A DNA stretch of 64,000 nucleotides from contig JAJTWR010000275.1 in the NCBI GenBank assembly GCA_021613335.1, positions 1,985,001 to 2,049,000 on the forward strand, written 5' to 3'. Position 1 is the stretch's first letter; each line of letters starts with the position of its first letter. A model generated the notes under the pieces. It did not search any database. It worked only from the letters and a program-made list of their open reading frames with translations, and had not been told where the DNA came from. Of this stretch, positions 1-13,541 are shown in pieces. Origin of the DNA: Whitmania pigra (lineage: Eukaryota; Annelida; Clitellata; Hirudinida; Haemopidae). The position numbers and the translations under genes were made by a program.

Positions 1-542
1 TTTGTCAACAAACCAGGCAGATCAAATTGCATATCTGTACAAGAAGATCAACTGCTGGAGATTGTCAATGGCGGCGTCCTTAAAACTACGTTCGAGGCAA
101 CAACTGGATCCGTGTGTGCCGGTGTTTTGGATTCAAGTCATGGCGGAATACTCTGAGATTGCCATTAAATCCGTATTGCCATTTCCGACATCCTATCTGT
201 GTGAAGCGGGGTTTACTGCGGTGATAGTTACCAAAACAACCGGAATAAACTGGACATAAGCAACACACTTCGGGTGTCATTGTCTCTTATTACCCGCAGA
301 TGGAACCGTGTCGATGCAAAGAAACAAGCTCAGCTCAGGGTTCTCATTTATTTAGCGTTCTAGTGAGTTAAAATGTTAGATCACTTTACATTCATATTTT
401 TTAGAGTAACTGTAATTTATTTTGAAAGCATATTTAATCAAAATTAAATTACAATTATTAAATTAATACAATCTAAAATATAAACATCATCGACTCCCCA
501 ACATTGACCGGTCCGCGGGTATAAAATGGTTGGGAACCACTG
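1..542 (+). mobile_element. 3' end of a decayed hAT transposon (ZBED5/SCAND3-like transposase)
   Basis: The reading frame at 2-259 carries the end of a hAT transposase. The motif LPFPTSYLCEAGF at about residues 59-71 is the C-terminal dimerisation (hATC) signature of the ZBED/SCAND3-like hAT group. Homology then continues in a different frame (about 240-363, RNKLDISNTLRVSLS and on to a TAG at 361), so one frameshift separates the two parts and the copy is dead. The sequence GGTTGGGAACCACTG at 528-542 is the reverse complement of the well-known hAT end CAGTGGTTCCCAACC, so the right terminal repeat lies here and the element runs off the left edge. The 8 bp after 542 should be the target-site duplication; its partner lies outside the window. 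The 363-528 part is AT-rich and non-coding. Confidence 0.85.
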
Positions 543-2050
543 ATTTGATTACAGATACTTTTTTTTACTCAGAAAATATCAAAAGGGATTTTTTTAATTG
601 ACAATATTAATTGCAGACAAAAAATCTACAACTGTCAAATTTTACAAAATCGTTTCGTCACTCGGAATTACTTTAACAAAGATTTTATAACTGACATTTG
701 TTAACACTATTCAAGTACTCAATGACTTTCTGTTGATAGGCCAACCACAACAGCAAATCACAGAGGTGGTTTTATTAATTTTATTTAATTAGCAATATTT
801 TGTACATAAAAAAAATCTACAAGAGTCAAAATTTAATCACAACATCAAGGAGCAAGATGTTATTATTCAAATTTATTTATGATGAAAAACAATTTCTCTG
901 TCACGACCTGTAATAAATTTGAGAACAATAAATTATTAAAGATATAATTTCAAAATGAAATAATAAAAACTCCAGCACCTCATCTCGCCAGGGAGCGCCC
1001 TCGAGTAGTGGCGCTATATAAATGGTGGATCAATTAAGAAGTGCCTTAACATCCTGTTCGGATAAATAAGGCATCCAAAATATCCACTGAATAAAAATAA
1101 AAATATATATACGATATAATATATATAATTACATAGGCATTTTGTCCACATTGTTTATGTAAACCTACATTAACTAGCTCTTTACACCTCATGTAAGCCT
1201 CATGAATCCTCATGAATCTTCGACAGCACACACAGGCCTTTGATGAAGTCGTCATAAATAAAAAAACCTTTCCGTTGTAAAATCGTGCTTTTCATTACTG
1301 TTCAGTAGGTTTTTTCTGATTTTCAGACATTTGTGGATCATTCGATAAATTAACAACTGTTGAATAATTGTTACTTTCAGTTATGTAAGGTTCCAAATCA
1401 TTGCAGTGGTATTTGTCAACTAATTTCATCATCTCTTCAGGATACTCAGAGTTCTTAAATTATGTTTGTTATTATATTGTTATTATATTATATTATATTA
1501 TATTCTTGGATATCAATAGAATGTAAGCAATTAAACAATTTGTTATTAGTCACTAAAATATGAATTTGGTGACAAAATATCTGTAGTAATATCAATAAGA
1601 GTGTAACTTATTCTAAAAAGGATTTTATGAAAGAACTTGTCAAAGTCAGAAATTATGAGGAAACAACCATTAATTTTATTTTTAGACATTGATTTTTTTG
1701 TAAAATTATTTGGTTTATTTAATCGCGATCCGAGTTAAGAAGAACAGTGGTGATCTCATTTCTTGTCGTAGATGCTCCTGAAAGAACATGGGATTAGTTC
1801 CTTGTTTCTTTCCTGTCTTTCTTAAACTTTAACTTTTTTCATTCAAAAAATCATCATCATCATCATAAAAATGAAAATAATTGTCGATTTATATAGCGAA
1901 TAATAAGTGATTTTGTGGCATCAGGAGCTCTTAGATAATTTATGTAGCACCGTTATTTTGAGGCGCTACGTGATGGAACAAGCTGGGTTACGAACACGGC
2001 ACGTAGCGACTGTTGCTTTCATCGTCTGGAAACAGTAATGCAAACTTTCT
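543..2050. other. AT-rich intergenic DNA with one LINE-tail-like motif
   Basis: No supported gene. The only recognisable element is GGCGCTATATAAATG at 1010-1024, which resembles the extreme 3' end of L2/CR1-type LINEs and matches the better-supported LINE tail at 45288-45302 in this window. A short (TTATA)n run lies near 1475-1503. Confidence 0.5.
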
Positions 2051-2156
2051 TTTCTTTTAAGAGGGGATAATTTTTTGAGACTCTGGAGAAACGGCACTTA
2101 TCATTAACATCGCTACCATCATCGCCATTGTCGTTGTCATCATTTTCACCGTCATT

Positions 2157-2512
<356 letters not shown>

Positions 2513-3225
2513 CAATGTAAGAGCGGCAATTGATCATGGGTTTTTTCGAGGTACCGTTTCACTACAACATTCCGATGGTGAAAAGCAACGGGTACCTGCC
2601 AGAATCACGTACCACCCAAGTTGCAGGAAATGTTTCCACATCATCATCATCATTATTATTCAAACAAACAAAAAATTCACCACAACGTTGTTCGTCAGTC
2701 GGTTCTAAATTGAGTCCAACTGCTTCCTCATTTCGTAGTGCAAATCATCTCGGTTATGCAATGGACTATAATCAAATAAATAAAATAAATAATAATCCTC
2801 ATTTCGTTCGCCCGTCCTAATCATCTAGTTATGAAATGGACGTTAATAAGGAACCAACCAACCAACAGACCATCCTCATTTCGTAGTTTAACAATTTATA
2901 GAAATTTTTGAGACTCTAATGAAACGGCATTCACCATTGTCATCGACACCATCATCGTCGCCGTCGTCACCGTCATACTAACATTATCATCATCGGTGAA
3001 AGAGCGGCAATTAATCATGAGTTAATCGTACGGTTTCACCACAACATTCCGATGGTGAAAAGCGTGGCTTATCCCATTTTCACGACTTCAGCGGTTATTC
3101 ATTCCAGAGGAAAGACTACTGGTGATTAAGAGTTCATGGGGTGGTTGAAATTTTAATCCAGTCAGAAGCGTGGGTTGGCATGTGAGAAGCATCTGTTGAA
3201 CTAGGGACAGGTTGGTGTTGATGAA

Positions 3226-3490
<265 letters not shown>

Positions 3491-4162
3491 ATTAATTAAC
3501 GACGAATAATAACAAAAAGTGAATTTTTAAACATCGTTCACAAGAATGCAAATCTTCTGAACCAACTTGATCAGAAATTTGACAATTAGTACCGGTTAAC
3601 AAGTAATAATTATTGATTGACATTTCTTAGCGAAGATTGATTATTGAAAATTGTTATACAAATATAAAATTTGAAATCCACCACAACTTCGTTCGTCACT
3701 CGATTGTTAATTGGCGTCTTGGGGTCCTCATTCACTAGTAAATCAGGGGGGAAAATTTTTGGGGACTCTAGCGAAACGGCACTTTCGTCGTCGTCGTCGT
3801 CGTCGTAGCCGTCATTCCGGCGGTGAAGTGGATTATAATCTTTCCAATATTTCCATGGATTTCTCCTTTATCCCACCTGATTGGAAAACTTCTATTTTTC
3901 ATTTTTCGCGGATTTGATGCAAATTAAATGAAAGATTATAAAAAAATAAAACAAAAAATGATTGAAAGCGCATCGAAATGAATTTCATTATAAAATTTAA
4001 GCAGAAAAATATTCCAACACCTCAAATCGAATCGCTATTTTACAAAATAATATTATTAGTTGAAAATTATTAAAAAATATTTTCTCCATTTTTTTTTGTA
4101 AAAATTGTTAAAAAAATCCTCAGTTTGTTGTTGCCTTAGCAGAGCTCCAGAGGTTTCACTGA

Positions 4163-4177
4163 GGCGCTATATAAATG
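4163..4177 (+). repeat. LINE-tail-like motif
   Basis: GGCGCTATATAAATG, identical to 1010-1024 and close to the LINE tail at 45288-45302. No LINE coding sequence is visible upstream here, so this would be a very short 5'-truncated insertion or a chance match. Confidence 0.45.
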
Positions 4178-4614
4178 TTTTCACGGTTCTGCCGCTAGAC
4201 TAGGTGCATAATAAATTGCGTTTTCCCGCGCTTATATAATATAATATAAAGTAATATCTTTAATTTTTTGGTTAAGTTGATAAACTAAGGTAATTAAATT
4301 TTATTATCATAATTATTTTATTAATATTTTTTTTATCATTATAATTTATTAATATTATTAAGTAATTTCTTTGTATTTACTGGTACTGCCTTGTCAGAAG
4401 TTTCGATAAATGTAGTATTAATAATTATTTAAAAAAAAGGTCGCAAATTTTATTTTAAATAGCAGAAACAAAATATAGAAAAGGATGAGGAATAGAGATG
4501 AAACCGGTAAATTGAATGATGAAGCAATTACATCCATTTCCACCCTTCCAGAAGAAAAACAAGATAGATGAAAGAAGCAGACGACTGACGTGCGGATTTC
4601 CACGAAACCGGATG

Positions 4615-4622
4615 TGACGTCA
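4615..4622. promoter_or_regulatory. Full palindromic CRE (TGACGTCA)
   Basis: A perfect TGACGTCA lies in a locally GC-richer stretch (4575-4675) with several CG dinucleotides. This is the consensus CREB/ATF site. No gene start can be assigned next to it, so its function is only inferred. Confidence 0.3.
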
Positions 4623-5304
4623 CGAATTCCTTACTAGGCTCGTCACGCGGTGGAGCGATAAAAACGATTTTCAGATCAATGCCGGATATATCAAAGGAGA
4701 ATATCAGCTATTATAAACTGCAGCAACAAAAACAACAATAACGAAATCATTAATAGTAATAGTAATATAATAATCATCATCATCATCATCATAATTATAA
4801 TAATTGTAATAGAAGAATAAATAAAAAATATTTATGAAAATTATATTATTATATATTATACCTCATATAAAAATAATTACAATGCAAATTATATAAATTC
4901 GTAATCATGAATAAATACTCATAATTATCTGTTAATTTTAAAATAAAAGTAAAATTTAAGAATACAAATAAACGGTAAGATAATGATAATTTTGTACCAC
5001 TACTTAATAAGTGTTACCTAATAAATAATTAACAAATAACGCGGACACATTTACTATCAATTTATTTACTGACTATTATTTACTATTTACGGCCAGCTCA
5101 AAGGGAAAGAGAATATAATAAGATTAAATATCGTAATTAAGGTAATTATGATACAAAAAATAAAAAGAATTAAATGAATATTGCTTGAATTTATTTTGTG
5201 ACCAAATGTTGTAAGACATTTTCACTCTCCATTCTGAGCATGCTCCTGCCTCGATAAGAAAGATATTTTTGTCGACGATGGTGATGGTAACCATAATTTG
5301 CAGA

Positions 5305-5935
5305 ATAATATAATATAATGTAATATAATATAATATAATATAATATAATATAATATAATATAATATAATATAATATAATATAATATATATAATATAATAT
5401 AATATAATATAATATAATATAATATAATATAATATAATATAATATAATATAATATAATATAATATAATATAATATGATATGATATGATATGATATGATAT
5501 GATATGATCTGATATGATATGATATGATTGATATGATATGATATGATATGATATGATATGATATGATATGATATGATATGATATGATATGCTATGATATG
5601 ATATGATATGATATGATATGATATGATATGATATGATATGATATGCTATGATATGATATGATATGATATGATATAATATAATATAATATAATATAATATA
5701 ATATAATATAATATAATATAATATAATATAATATTAATATAATATAATATATATAATATAATATAATATAATATCATATAATATAATATATATATAATAT
5801 AATAATATAATATAATATAATATAATATAATATAATATAATATTAATATAATATAATATAATATAATCTAATATATATAATATAATATAATATTAATATA
5901 ATATAATATTAATATAATATAATATAATATAATAA
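5305..5935. repeat. Compound pentanucleotide array (AATAT)n-(GATAT)n-(AATAT)n
   Basis: About 630 bp of 5-bp units. The flanks (5305-5474 and 5673-5935) are AATAT units. The centre (5475-5672) is almost purely GATAT units, with a few CTATG or shortened units (for example near 5527, 5591 and 5645). The right flank has more slips (TATATA, ATTAAT) than the left. Confidence 0.95.
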
Positions 5936-6119
5936 ATAATTTCCATCAAGACTCATCCATCAACTCGTCCATTCATTCAACGTTCGATTGAATTTCCTTT
6001 AATTAAATTTCGACTATTTTTAAATTGTGTCCATTTCAAAAAAAATTTTGGAAAATTACTTTTTCAAACAAATCATTTTGAAATTTTGGTATTAATGTTG
6101 AATAAATAATTATATAATA

Positions 6120-6258
6120 AATAATACATACCAATTACATTTTTTGGATTATCCAGCATGACTTGATCTTCTGTTAAATCCAACGCTTCCATAATTTTAA
6201 ATTTCGAATAAGCACACAATGATGACGATTTTAAAACGATTGTTTCGTGCAGTTTCAT
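6120..6258 (-). CDS. Possible exon of an unidentified gene
   Basis: On the minus strand an ATG at 6258, preceded directly by an in-frame TGA, opens a frame of about 43 codons containing ALDLTEDQVMLDNPKN. It ends at candidate donors (GTAATT near 6128, or GTATGT just after). The hydrophilic composition is unlike the surrounding AT-rich DNA. Two more coding-looking blocks lie upstream on the same strand (6374-6467 and about 6556-6690). I do not recognise the protein, and no continuation is visible on the far side of the pentamer array. Confidence 0.25.
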
Positions 6259-6373
6259 TCAGTAAAAAAAAGAAATATGAACAAATAAAGCAAAACAAAG
6301 TGCAAACAATGCCAAAGTAACGAAAATAAATGCTGAAATAAATGTTAAAATAAACTCTAAAATGCAAAGTTAC

Positions 6374-6467
6374 CAGCGCGTGACATAGCACAAGAGTTAT
6401 TTGAGATTCGTCTCCGTGGATAATGAAGTTTCCCTGTGCATTAGGCTGCAGTTTGTTTTGTATTGCT
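6374..6467 (-). CDS. Possible internal exon of an unidentified gene
   Basis: A minus-strand block bounded by a good acceptor (TTTTTTGCAG before 6467) and donor (CTG then GTAACT after 6374). It reads GNFIIHGDESQITLVLC in its only open frame. The neighbouring upstream block (about 6556-6690, LQQEVKLIILDICPF) ends at a GTAATA donor, but its phase would create a TGA on joining to this exon. Either that pair is not contiguous or the gene is decayed. The family is not recognised. Confidence 0.3.
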
Positions 6468-7107
6468 CTGCAAAAAATATTTTTAAATATTTCATTCATT
6501 AGATCTAAGATTAGGTTAAAGATAATTTCAAGGCAATGAAAATGAAAATTAAATATTACCATGCAAGCATCAATTTAAAAGGACAAATATCTAGGATTAT
6601 TAGTTTCACCTCTTGCTGAAGTTGCAGGTTTGGTGTATTGTTTTTACCATTTTGATGTAATAATTTGCGCGCTATTTTAATCTTACGTAATATTTTTATT
6701 TTTATTAAAAGTTTTATTTTGTTACAAGGAGAATCTAAGAAATTACATTCCAAAAATATTTAGCTAAATATATTCTAACGATTTCTTTATTGAAAAACAG
6801 TAATTACAGAAGCGATGGATCAAAAAAAGTGTCAAAATGTAAAAGTTAAGTTCAGATTGAGTTAGATCAAAACTAGGTTTCATGGAAAAGGCACCAAAAG
6901 ATCGAACAGCAGGTGTTTTAAAAAATGCGGGAAACATTTTTTAATTTTTTTTTCCAGGAATGATTCACCTGGGCCTGTGCCTACAGGAAGCCATCTGTTT
7001 GCGTGCTGCGTCGATTACTTCATTTGCATACGAGTATTGCAATCGTTACCGGAGCTTCCTTTCATGAATATGTAATGAAGGAAGAGACGCTAGTCGTACA
7101 TTCGTAT

Positions 7108-7163
7108 GTTCACTCATTCATTCACTAGTTCACTCACTCACTCACTCACTCACTCACTCACTC
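7108..7163. repeat. (CACT)n tetranucleotide repeat
   Basis: Runs of CACT and CATT units; a related imperfect CACT/CATT-rich tract lies at 8548-8610. Confidence 0.9.
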
Positions 7164-7834
7164 GCTTTCGCGGCCGTGACATAAAAACATGTGAAATGAT
7201 CTTTGTATACCACTTAAACAGCTTGCCCAAAGTAATTGAATTTTTTATTTTTCTGTCATTTATTTATTTATTCATTTTTAATCTTGATGACCTTCACCTT
7301 TGTGACTTCTTGATTTTTTTTCAGTTTATTCCGAGGAACAACATTTTCATTAAATTTTATTTCAATAAAATTCAGGAGAATTAAAAAATTGTTTTCAAAT
7401 TAATTACACAATTTTCAATATGTCAATTAATACATCAGTACAAAAAAAATGCATGTGACAATCACAAAAAAATGTCATAGCGTCTAAATAAGACCGCCAA
7501 AATTTCACCCTCATTTGTATGCAAATGATATCCCAGAGTTTGACAACAAACAATTTTATTTTTGCCAGCATGATCATCAAGAAATCATCAGATCCCATTG
7601 GGGAATCGTATAACAAGGGGGCTGTGTCTCCGAAAGAACCCTAGGGTGCCATTGAAATAGATTGAAGCGATGCGTAAAAGTGATTCATTGATAAGTAATT
7701 GAAAGGAAAAGAACTGAAAAGTAAGAGTAACGCAAAAGTAATCAGAAGAGTAACGAAATAATTGAAAGTTCGGACCTGGAGTAATTTCCAGCGATGCTAA
7801 AAAGTAATCTATTTTTTTTTTGTTCTCGACATCA

Positions 7835-8292
<458 letters not shown>

Positions 8293-8697
8293 CACAGTTC
8301 TTGTCTTCATACTCATTATACCATCACCACTAATGACCGCCAAAGTGTGAACTTCATAATGACGATAATTTCCCGACAATCATCAGTTCGTCTGAAGAGT
8401 GATTTTTTGCCTTCATCGGTCGTTTGTTATCCTCCATTTTACCCGCCATCATTAGTCCGGACGAGCAGGAGACGCAATTATGCTGCCATGGTAATTTCAT
8501 AAGCAGGGAGAAACACATCGCCAACAGAGCGTCTCTCACTCCGTCACCCTTTCACTCACTTGCTCACTCTTTCATTCACTCATTCTGTCAATCATTCGCT
8601 CACTCATTCAAGTGAGTTTGATTGAGTTTGTGCTTGTTTATTATATTTATTGTTGCATTAACAACACTGATATTATTTGTGTGAGACTTCTATCGAA

Positions 8698-8936
<239 letters not shown>

Positions 8937-9070
8937 GCATTACTGATAGAAATTAAATTTAATTTTAATTTTAATTGGAAATCCCGAAAATGAAAATTAA
9001 TCTCAGGATCGAAACCATCATGAATATGGGACCGATTGACCTCAAAGGTTTCGCATTCCGACCAGGTGAG

Positions 9071-9080
9071 GGTCATGACC
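9071..9080. promoter_or_regulatory. Palindromic nuclear-receptor-like site (GGTCATGACC)
   Basis: A perfect inverted repeat of GGTCA with no spacer inside AGGGTCATGACCTTT, one base from the palindromic thyroid-type element. Another half-site (TGACCTCAAAGG) lies about 30 bp to the left near 9038. No gene start is adjacent, so a regulatory role is speculative. Confidence 0.3.
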
Positions 9081-9129
9081 TTTGCAGGGTTAACTGCTGA
9101 GCTCATCAGGTTTATGGAGAGGTTTATTA

Positions 9130-12110
9130 GAACCAACTTTTACTGGAGGTTACCTTTGAAATGTTATTATTATTTAAATTATGAATTAATTGAAATGTTA
9201 TTATTATTTAAATTATGAATTAATAAATTAAAAAAACAAGTATACAAGAAAAACATAGTATTTAAGATGCTGCAGTAATTTACGTCGTTATATTTAATGT
9301 AAGTAGTTTAGATTGTCAACATTAAATAATTAATTGATCAACATTTATTTATTTATAGTCTTTTGCACAAATTTAGATTTAAAAACGTTAAGTTGTTTTA
9401 ACAGCTTTTAAGCCCATTAAACCAATTTGTTTTTATTTCTGGAAATGTGTCATTTGAAATTTAAAAAAAATAATTTTTTTTATAACTTAAGATGAAAAAA
9501 TTTGCTTGCTTCAAAAAGTGCAAATTAATCAGAAATTGTTGAAATGGTTTCAAAAGGGGAAATTTTACAGAAATCGCTAAAAATATTCGTTCACTTCCTA
9601 ACCAATTAAAACTGATATTGAAGAAAAATGTAGTTACCAATACAATGATTAACTAACAAGCTAAATAAATATGATGTCGTTTTGTTTTTAGGATAAATAA
9701 ATAAACAAATTCATAATTTATAATTTATAGTGATTAATTGAAACAAAATAATAAATAAATGTCATTTAATAACACAAAAATTAATTTAATAGGTAAATAA
9801 TTGTTATAAATTTTGAAAAAATAATTTAATTAAAAAATTAACGACATAATTTAACCACAAGTCATTTTTGGATTAAACGAAAATTTGAAAAAGCACAAAT
9901 AAAGATAAAAATATATTTTCGAAAGCATAATTTATACAATGGAGCTACTTAAAACTTTTAAATTAATCGATAATATGGGCAATAAAAATCATTCCTGAAA
10001 GTAATTTGTTAAAGTTCTTCATGAAGATAAATATTATTTAAAACATAATTTCTTTTATTGCATGGGTATTAAGTTGTTACTTTTAGAGTAAAATCTAGCT
10101 TGGATGATATCATATTAATTCTTGATATCAAATTAATTAATTAATTTTCATATTAAATTCTGTTGAATTAATTTACATTTTAATAAAAGTGGTTGCTATA
10201 GAATTTAACTCAATATTTAATTCAATCATTTTAGGTTTTGTCGTTATGGAAAATTAAATTTTAATTCTAAATGTTAAATAAAATTAAAAAAAACTGCTCA
10301 GTTGATATGACACCTATGACATTCTATATTTATAATTAAATATCATTATTATTTTCAGAATAACTTCTATGAATTTTTCAAATTTCTATCTGTTTAACAA
10401 ACATTTACAATTTGGTACGAAATGCCGTACATATGGACGGCTTAAAGTATTACCGCCAATGAGGCTGTAACAATATAACTATTATTCTTCTTATTATTAC
10501 TAATGATTATATCGCAATATTTAAAAAAAATAAATATCTCTTTTTTTTTGTAAATCTCCAAATTTGATCAGCGCAAATAAAATGCTCCAACAATAAATTC
10601 TCCACGCCACGTTCTTGAAAGCACTCCAAACGCTTTCATGGGACAGTTACGAATGGTAGCCATCACTGGTCTTCAATCGTTAATATCTCTTTTTTTCATT
10701 TTTTTCGTATTTTAATCTGAAAGTATTTATTTAAATTTTGAATTAAATTCAACAAAAATTCATCCCGATAAAGTCTGCATCTTTCTTCATTTTGAATGAA
10801 ATTGAACATTTTTTAGTTTTAAAATTTCATTTTTGTTTTAAAATTTTAATCATGAGTTTTGCAGAAACACATAGTGTACATTGTTTGGATTCCCTTCTCT
10901 AGAATAAAAAAGTTACTTTAATTTATTAAAATTAACTATTTATTTTAAGCAATGCTGCTTGTTTAGCAAATTTGTTTCTAAAACTGGTAGTTTTCATTAA
11001 ACATTATAATTGTAATAATGATATTATTATTATAAATTATTATTAATTTAAATTCTCATTCAATAGAGACGTTCAGTAATAATGTGAGTCTCAGGAAATT
11101 AATCCTTTAAAAAATCCATTTCCTTCATCGTTGCTAATAAAAATGTTTTGGTTCATATTTTCTTCATTTCAGAACATAATCGAATTATTAATAAATAAAT
11201 TAATTAAATCCAATTCTTGTCCCTATGCGAACACAACTCCAAATATAACATTAATTCATTTACAAATTATCTCTCATTAATTATAAGCCAATGAACTTAT
11301 AAGGATATACCTTAATTACAATTTTAATTTTAAGTTTTTAATTCATTTAAAAAGATTTTCATAAATTTTTCTTAAATAACTTAGTTTTTTAAAATATAGT
11401 TTAAAATGTTTTATTTCCTTTAAATGTTTTTTAAAAAATTTGTTTAAATATAACACAAAACGTTTCATTTCCTTGAAATAATTTACTCCTGTCTAGCTTT
11501 CCAGGCATTCATTTTCCCATCGCTGAATTTCTGTGACGGTTTAGTCGAAAAATACCTTTTTTTTTTTAAATCCAATTATTTCTCACAATTGTTTGGAGGT
11601 TTTTCCCCATCAGTTTAGTTAATTTGTAATAAATTAATTTATTTCCCATTGCGTATTTTATTTATTTATATTATTATTGTAAACTTTTATTTAGTTATCA
11701 AGTGCAGATGATTAGAAAGATAAATAAAAGAATAAATAGTTGAATAAATATCAATAAGGTTGGTAAAAGAGACGAGGCAAGCAGAAATCTAATTTGTCTC
11801 CAATATGAACACGTCCTAAACGCCCCAAAAATGGAATAAACTATTGAGACACGGATTCTGTGCCACCTACATTCCAATGACACTGTCGACATTTTTCCAT
11901 GGACACTTTTTTATTATAATTATTATTATTTCTATTAATTTGTTATTTATAATAGTAATAAAATTGATTATATATTTGTAATATATATTTTATAATATAT
12001 ATTATAGATTTTAAATTTTATTATATATTGTTATATTTAATGTATGCTAAAATATTTATCATATGATCAAAATTGTTTTATATTAAGCTTTTTTCATCAT
12101 TGCCAAATTA
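9130..12110. other. AT-rich intergenic DNA without a supported gene
   Basis: About 3 kb of strongly AT-rich sequence with poly-A/T runs. No ORF has coding character, and no repeat family was recognised. The only locally GC-richer islets are near 10420-10470 and 10597-10670, and these give no convincing exon. Confidence 0.5.
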
Positions 12111-12120
12111 ATTTTTTTGC

Positions 12121-12180
12121 TTCGTGGTGCAACGCTCGCGTGTCTGAGGCGGTGACGTGTTGGTAGTTGTGAATGATTCA
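12121..12180 (+). repeat. tRNA-Trp-like fragment, probable tRNA pseudogene or SINE head
   Basis: CGTGGTGCAACGCTCGCGTG followed by TCTGA matches the 5' half of tRNA-Trp (box A and D-arm region, CGTGGCGCAACGGTAGCGCG then TCTGA) at about four-fifths of positions by eye. The 3' half is degenerate and no intact anticodon or T-arm can be folded. This is typical of a tRNA-derived SINE head or decayed tRNA copy. Confidence 0.4.
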
Positions 12181-12430
12181 TTTCATCATGCTACGATATT
12201 TATCAATAATCTTATCAATACTAATAATTTTATCAATATTAATAATGTTATCAATATTAATAATCCATCAAACATTCTAAGATCACGTGATTACGAGCAC
12301 GCTCAAACAGAGTGCCATTCGAATAAATTCGATTCATATCTTAAATATTTTGAACATTTTTTACGAATTAAAATCAAATTCGTTGATCAATTTCATTCTA
12401 AAACAACTAAAGTCTGCATCTTCATTCCAG

Positions 12431-12615
12431 CAAAGATCAGAGATCTTCAGAAGCACCTGATTCTGACAAGAAGGATTTGTCAATGCAATTCCACAAAGAC
12501 AACCTCCTCTCAGATGGGAATCCCTTTCTCGATGCAAAATCTTTTGTGCCTTCGCCTTGCCGGACGAAATTTCTCAGAGATTCGGAATTATTTACCGCCT
12601 CTGAGTCGCTAAATG
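12431..12615 (+). CDS. Candidate exon, possibly the N-terminal part of the PRRT3/4-like gene
   Basis: A good acceptor (TTCATTCCAG) is followed by an open frame of 61 codons reading KDQRSSEAPDSDKKDLSMQF and later SELFTASESLN, up to a GT at 12616. The Ser/Asp/Lys-rich sequence has clear coding character, unlike the 151-codon ORF in another frame across the same DNA. Its 1-nt overhang would fit an acceptor just before 13540, joining it in frame to the membrane-protein ORF at 13542. PRRT3/4 proteins do carry a long N-terminal region before the membrane segments, so the link is plausible but unproven. Confidence 0.4.
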
Positions 12616-13541
12616 GTGGATTTCGAAGATAAAAGTTTGCTGAGAGCGAGATTATCCCGAAGAAATGTCTTCGTTATTTTCTGTGATTTTGTTATTATAA
12701 TTAAATATATATTTTGCTTCTATGTCTGAAATTACAATTAACTGGTTTTATTTTTAATTGTTTCAATGTGACCCAAAATTTGCAAATCAATGGATTTATC
12801 AATTTAGTTTATAATTTCCGAAATGATCTTTCACTTTTCATTTCAATGAAAGCAAGATATTCCTAAGTTGTTTTAAATTATATTAATAAGAATTATATTA
12901 AATTAAAATTATGTTAAATTATAAATTATTAAATTATATTAAGAAAAAGTACTAAGAAAAAATAGCGTTTGAAACACTTTATTTTCAATCCAATTTTCCA
13001 AAAACTCCATTTACGAAAATTGATTTCCGACAAAATTTGTTTTCAACAATAGCTCGGCAATCTTTCTCGGAAAGAAAGAAGATGCTGAAAATTGAAAAGT
13101 TAAATTGCAAAATCCAAACAATTATAACAAATTAAGATGTGCATTTATACTTTACTGTAAAAAAAACACAAGATTGAATATTTTCTTCAAAGAATGTATT
13201 TCATTAAATTTAATTTTATCGTATTTTTTTGATCGCCTAAACATCTTTTATAAATTTTTTACTTCAGATTGAAATTTCTAGAAATTATGGAATAACAGAA
13301 CTTTTTTTTTAATTTCGAATTTCTAAGGTTAAAAATATTAGCAAATGTGTTCGCTCGCAGTACTTTGTAATTTGATTTCATCATTCAAAACATCAGAACA
13401 TTTTAATTTTTGTTTTTTACCAAATAAACAATGGCACCAAAGTTAATTTGAAAATATTCAAAATAAATAATTATTTATAATTTAATTAATCTGTTGCAAT
13501 TATTTTAAGAACAAATGAAGGAGAATCCTGCTCCGTGAGAC

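Noticed and set aside
12157..12612. 151-codon plus-strand ORF
   Set aside because: Its first half is an ATCAATATTAATA repeat, and its second half is a shadow of a better coding frame (12431-12615).
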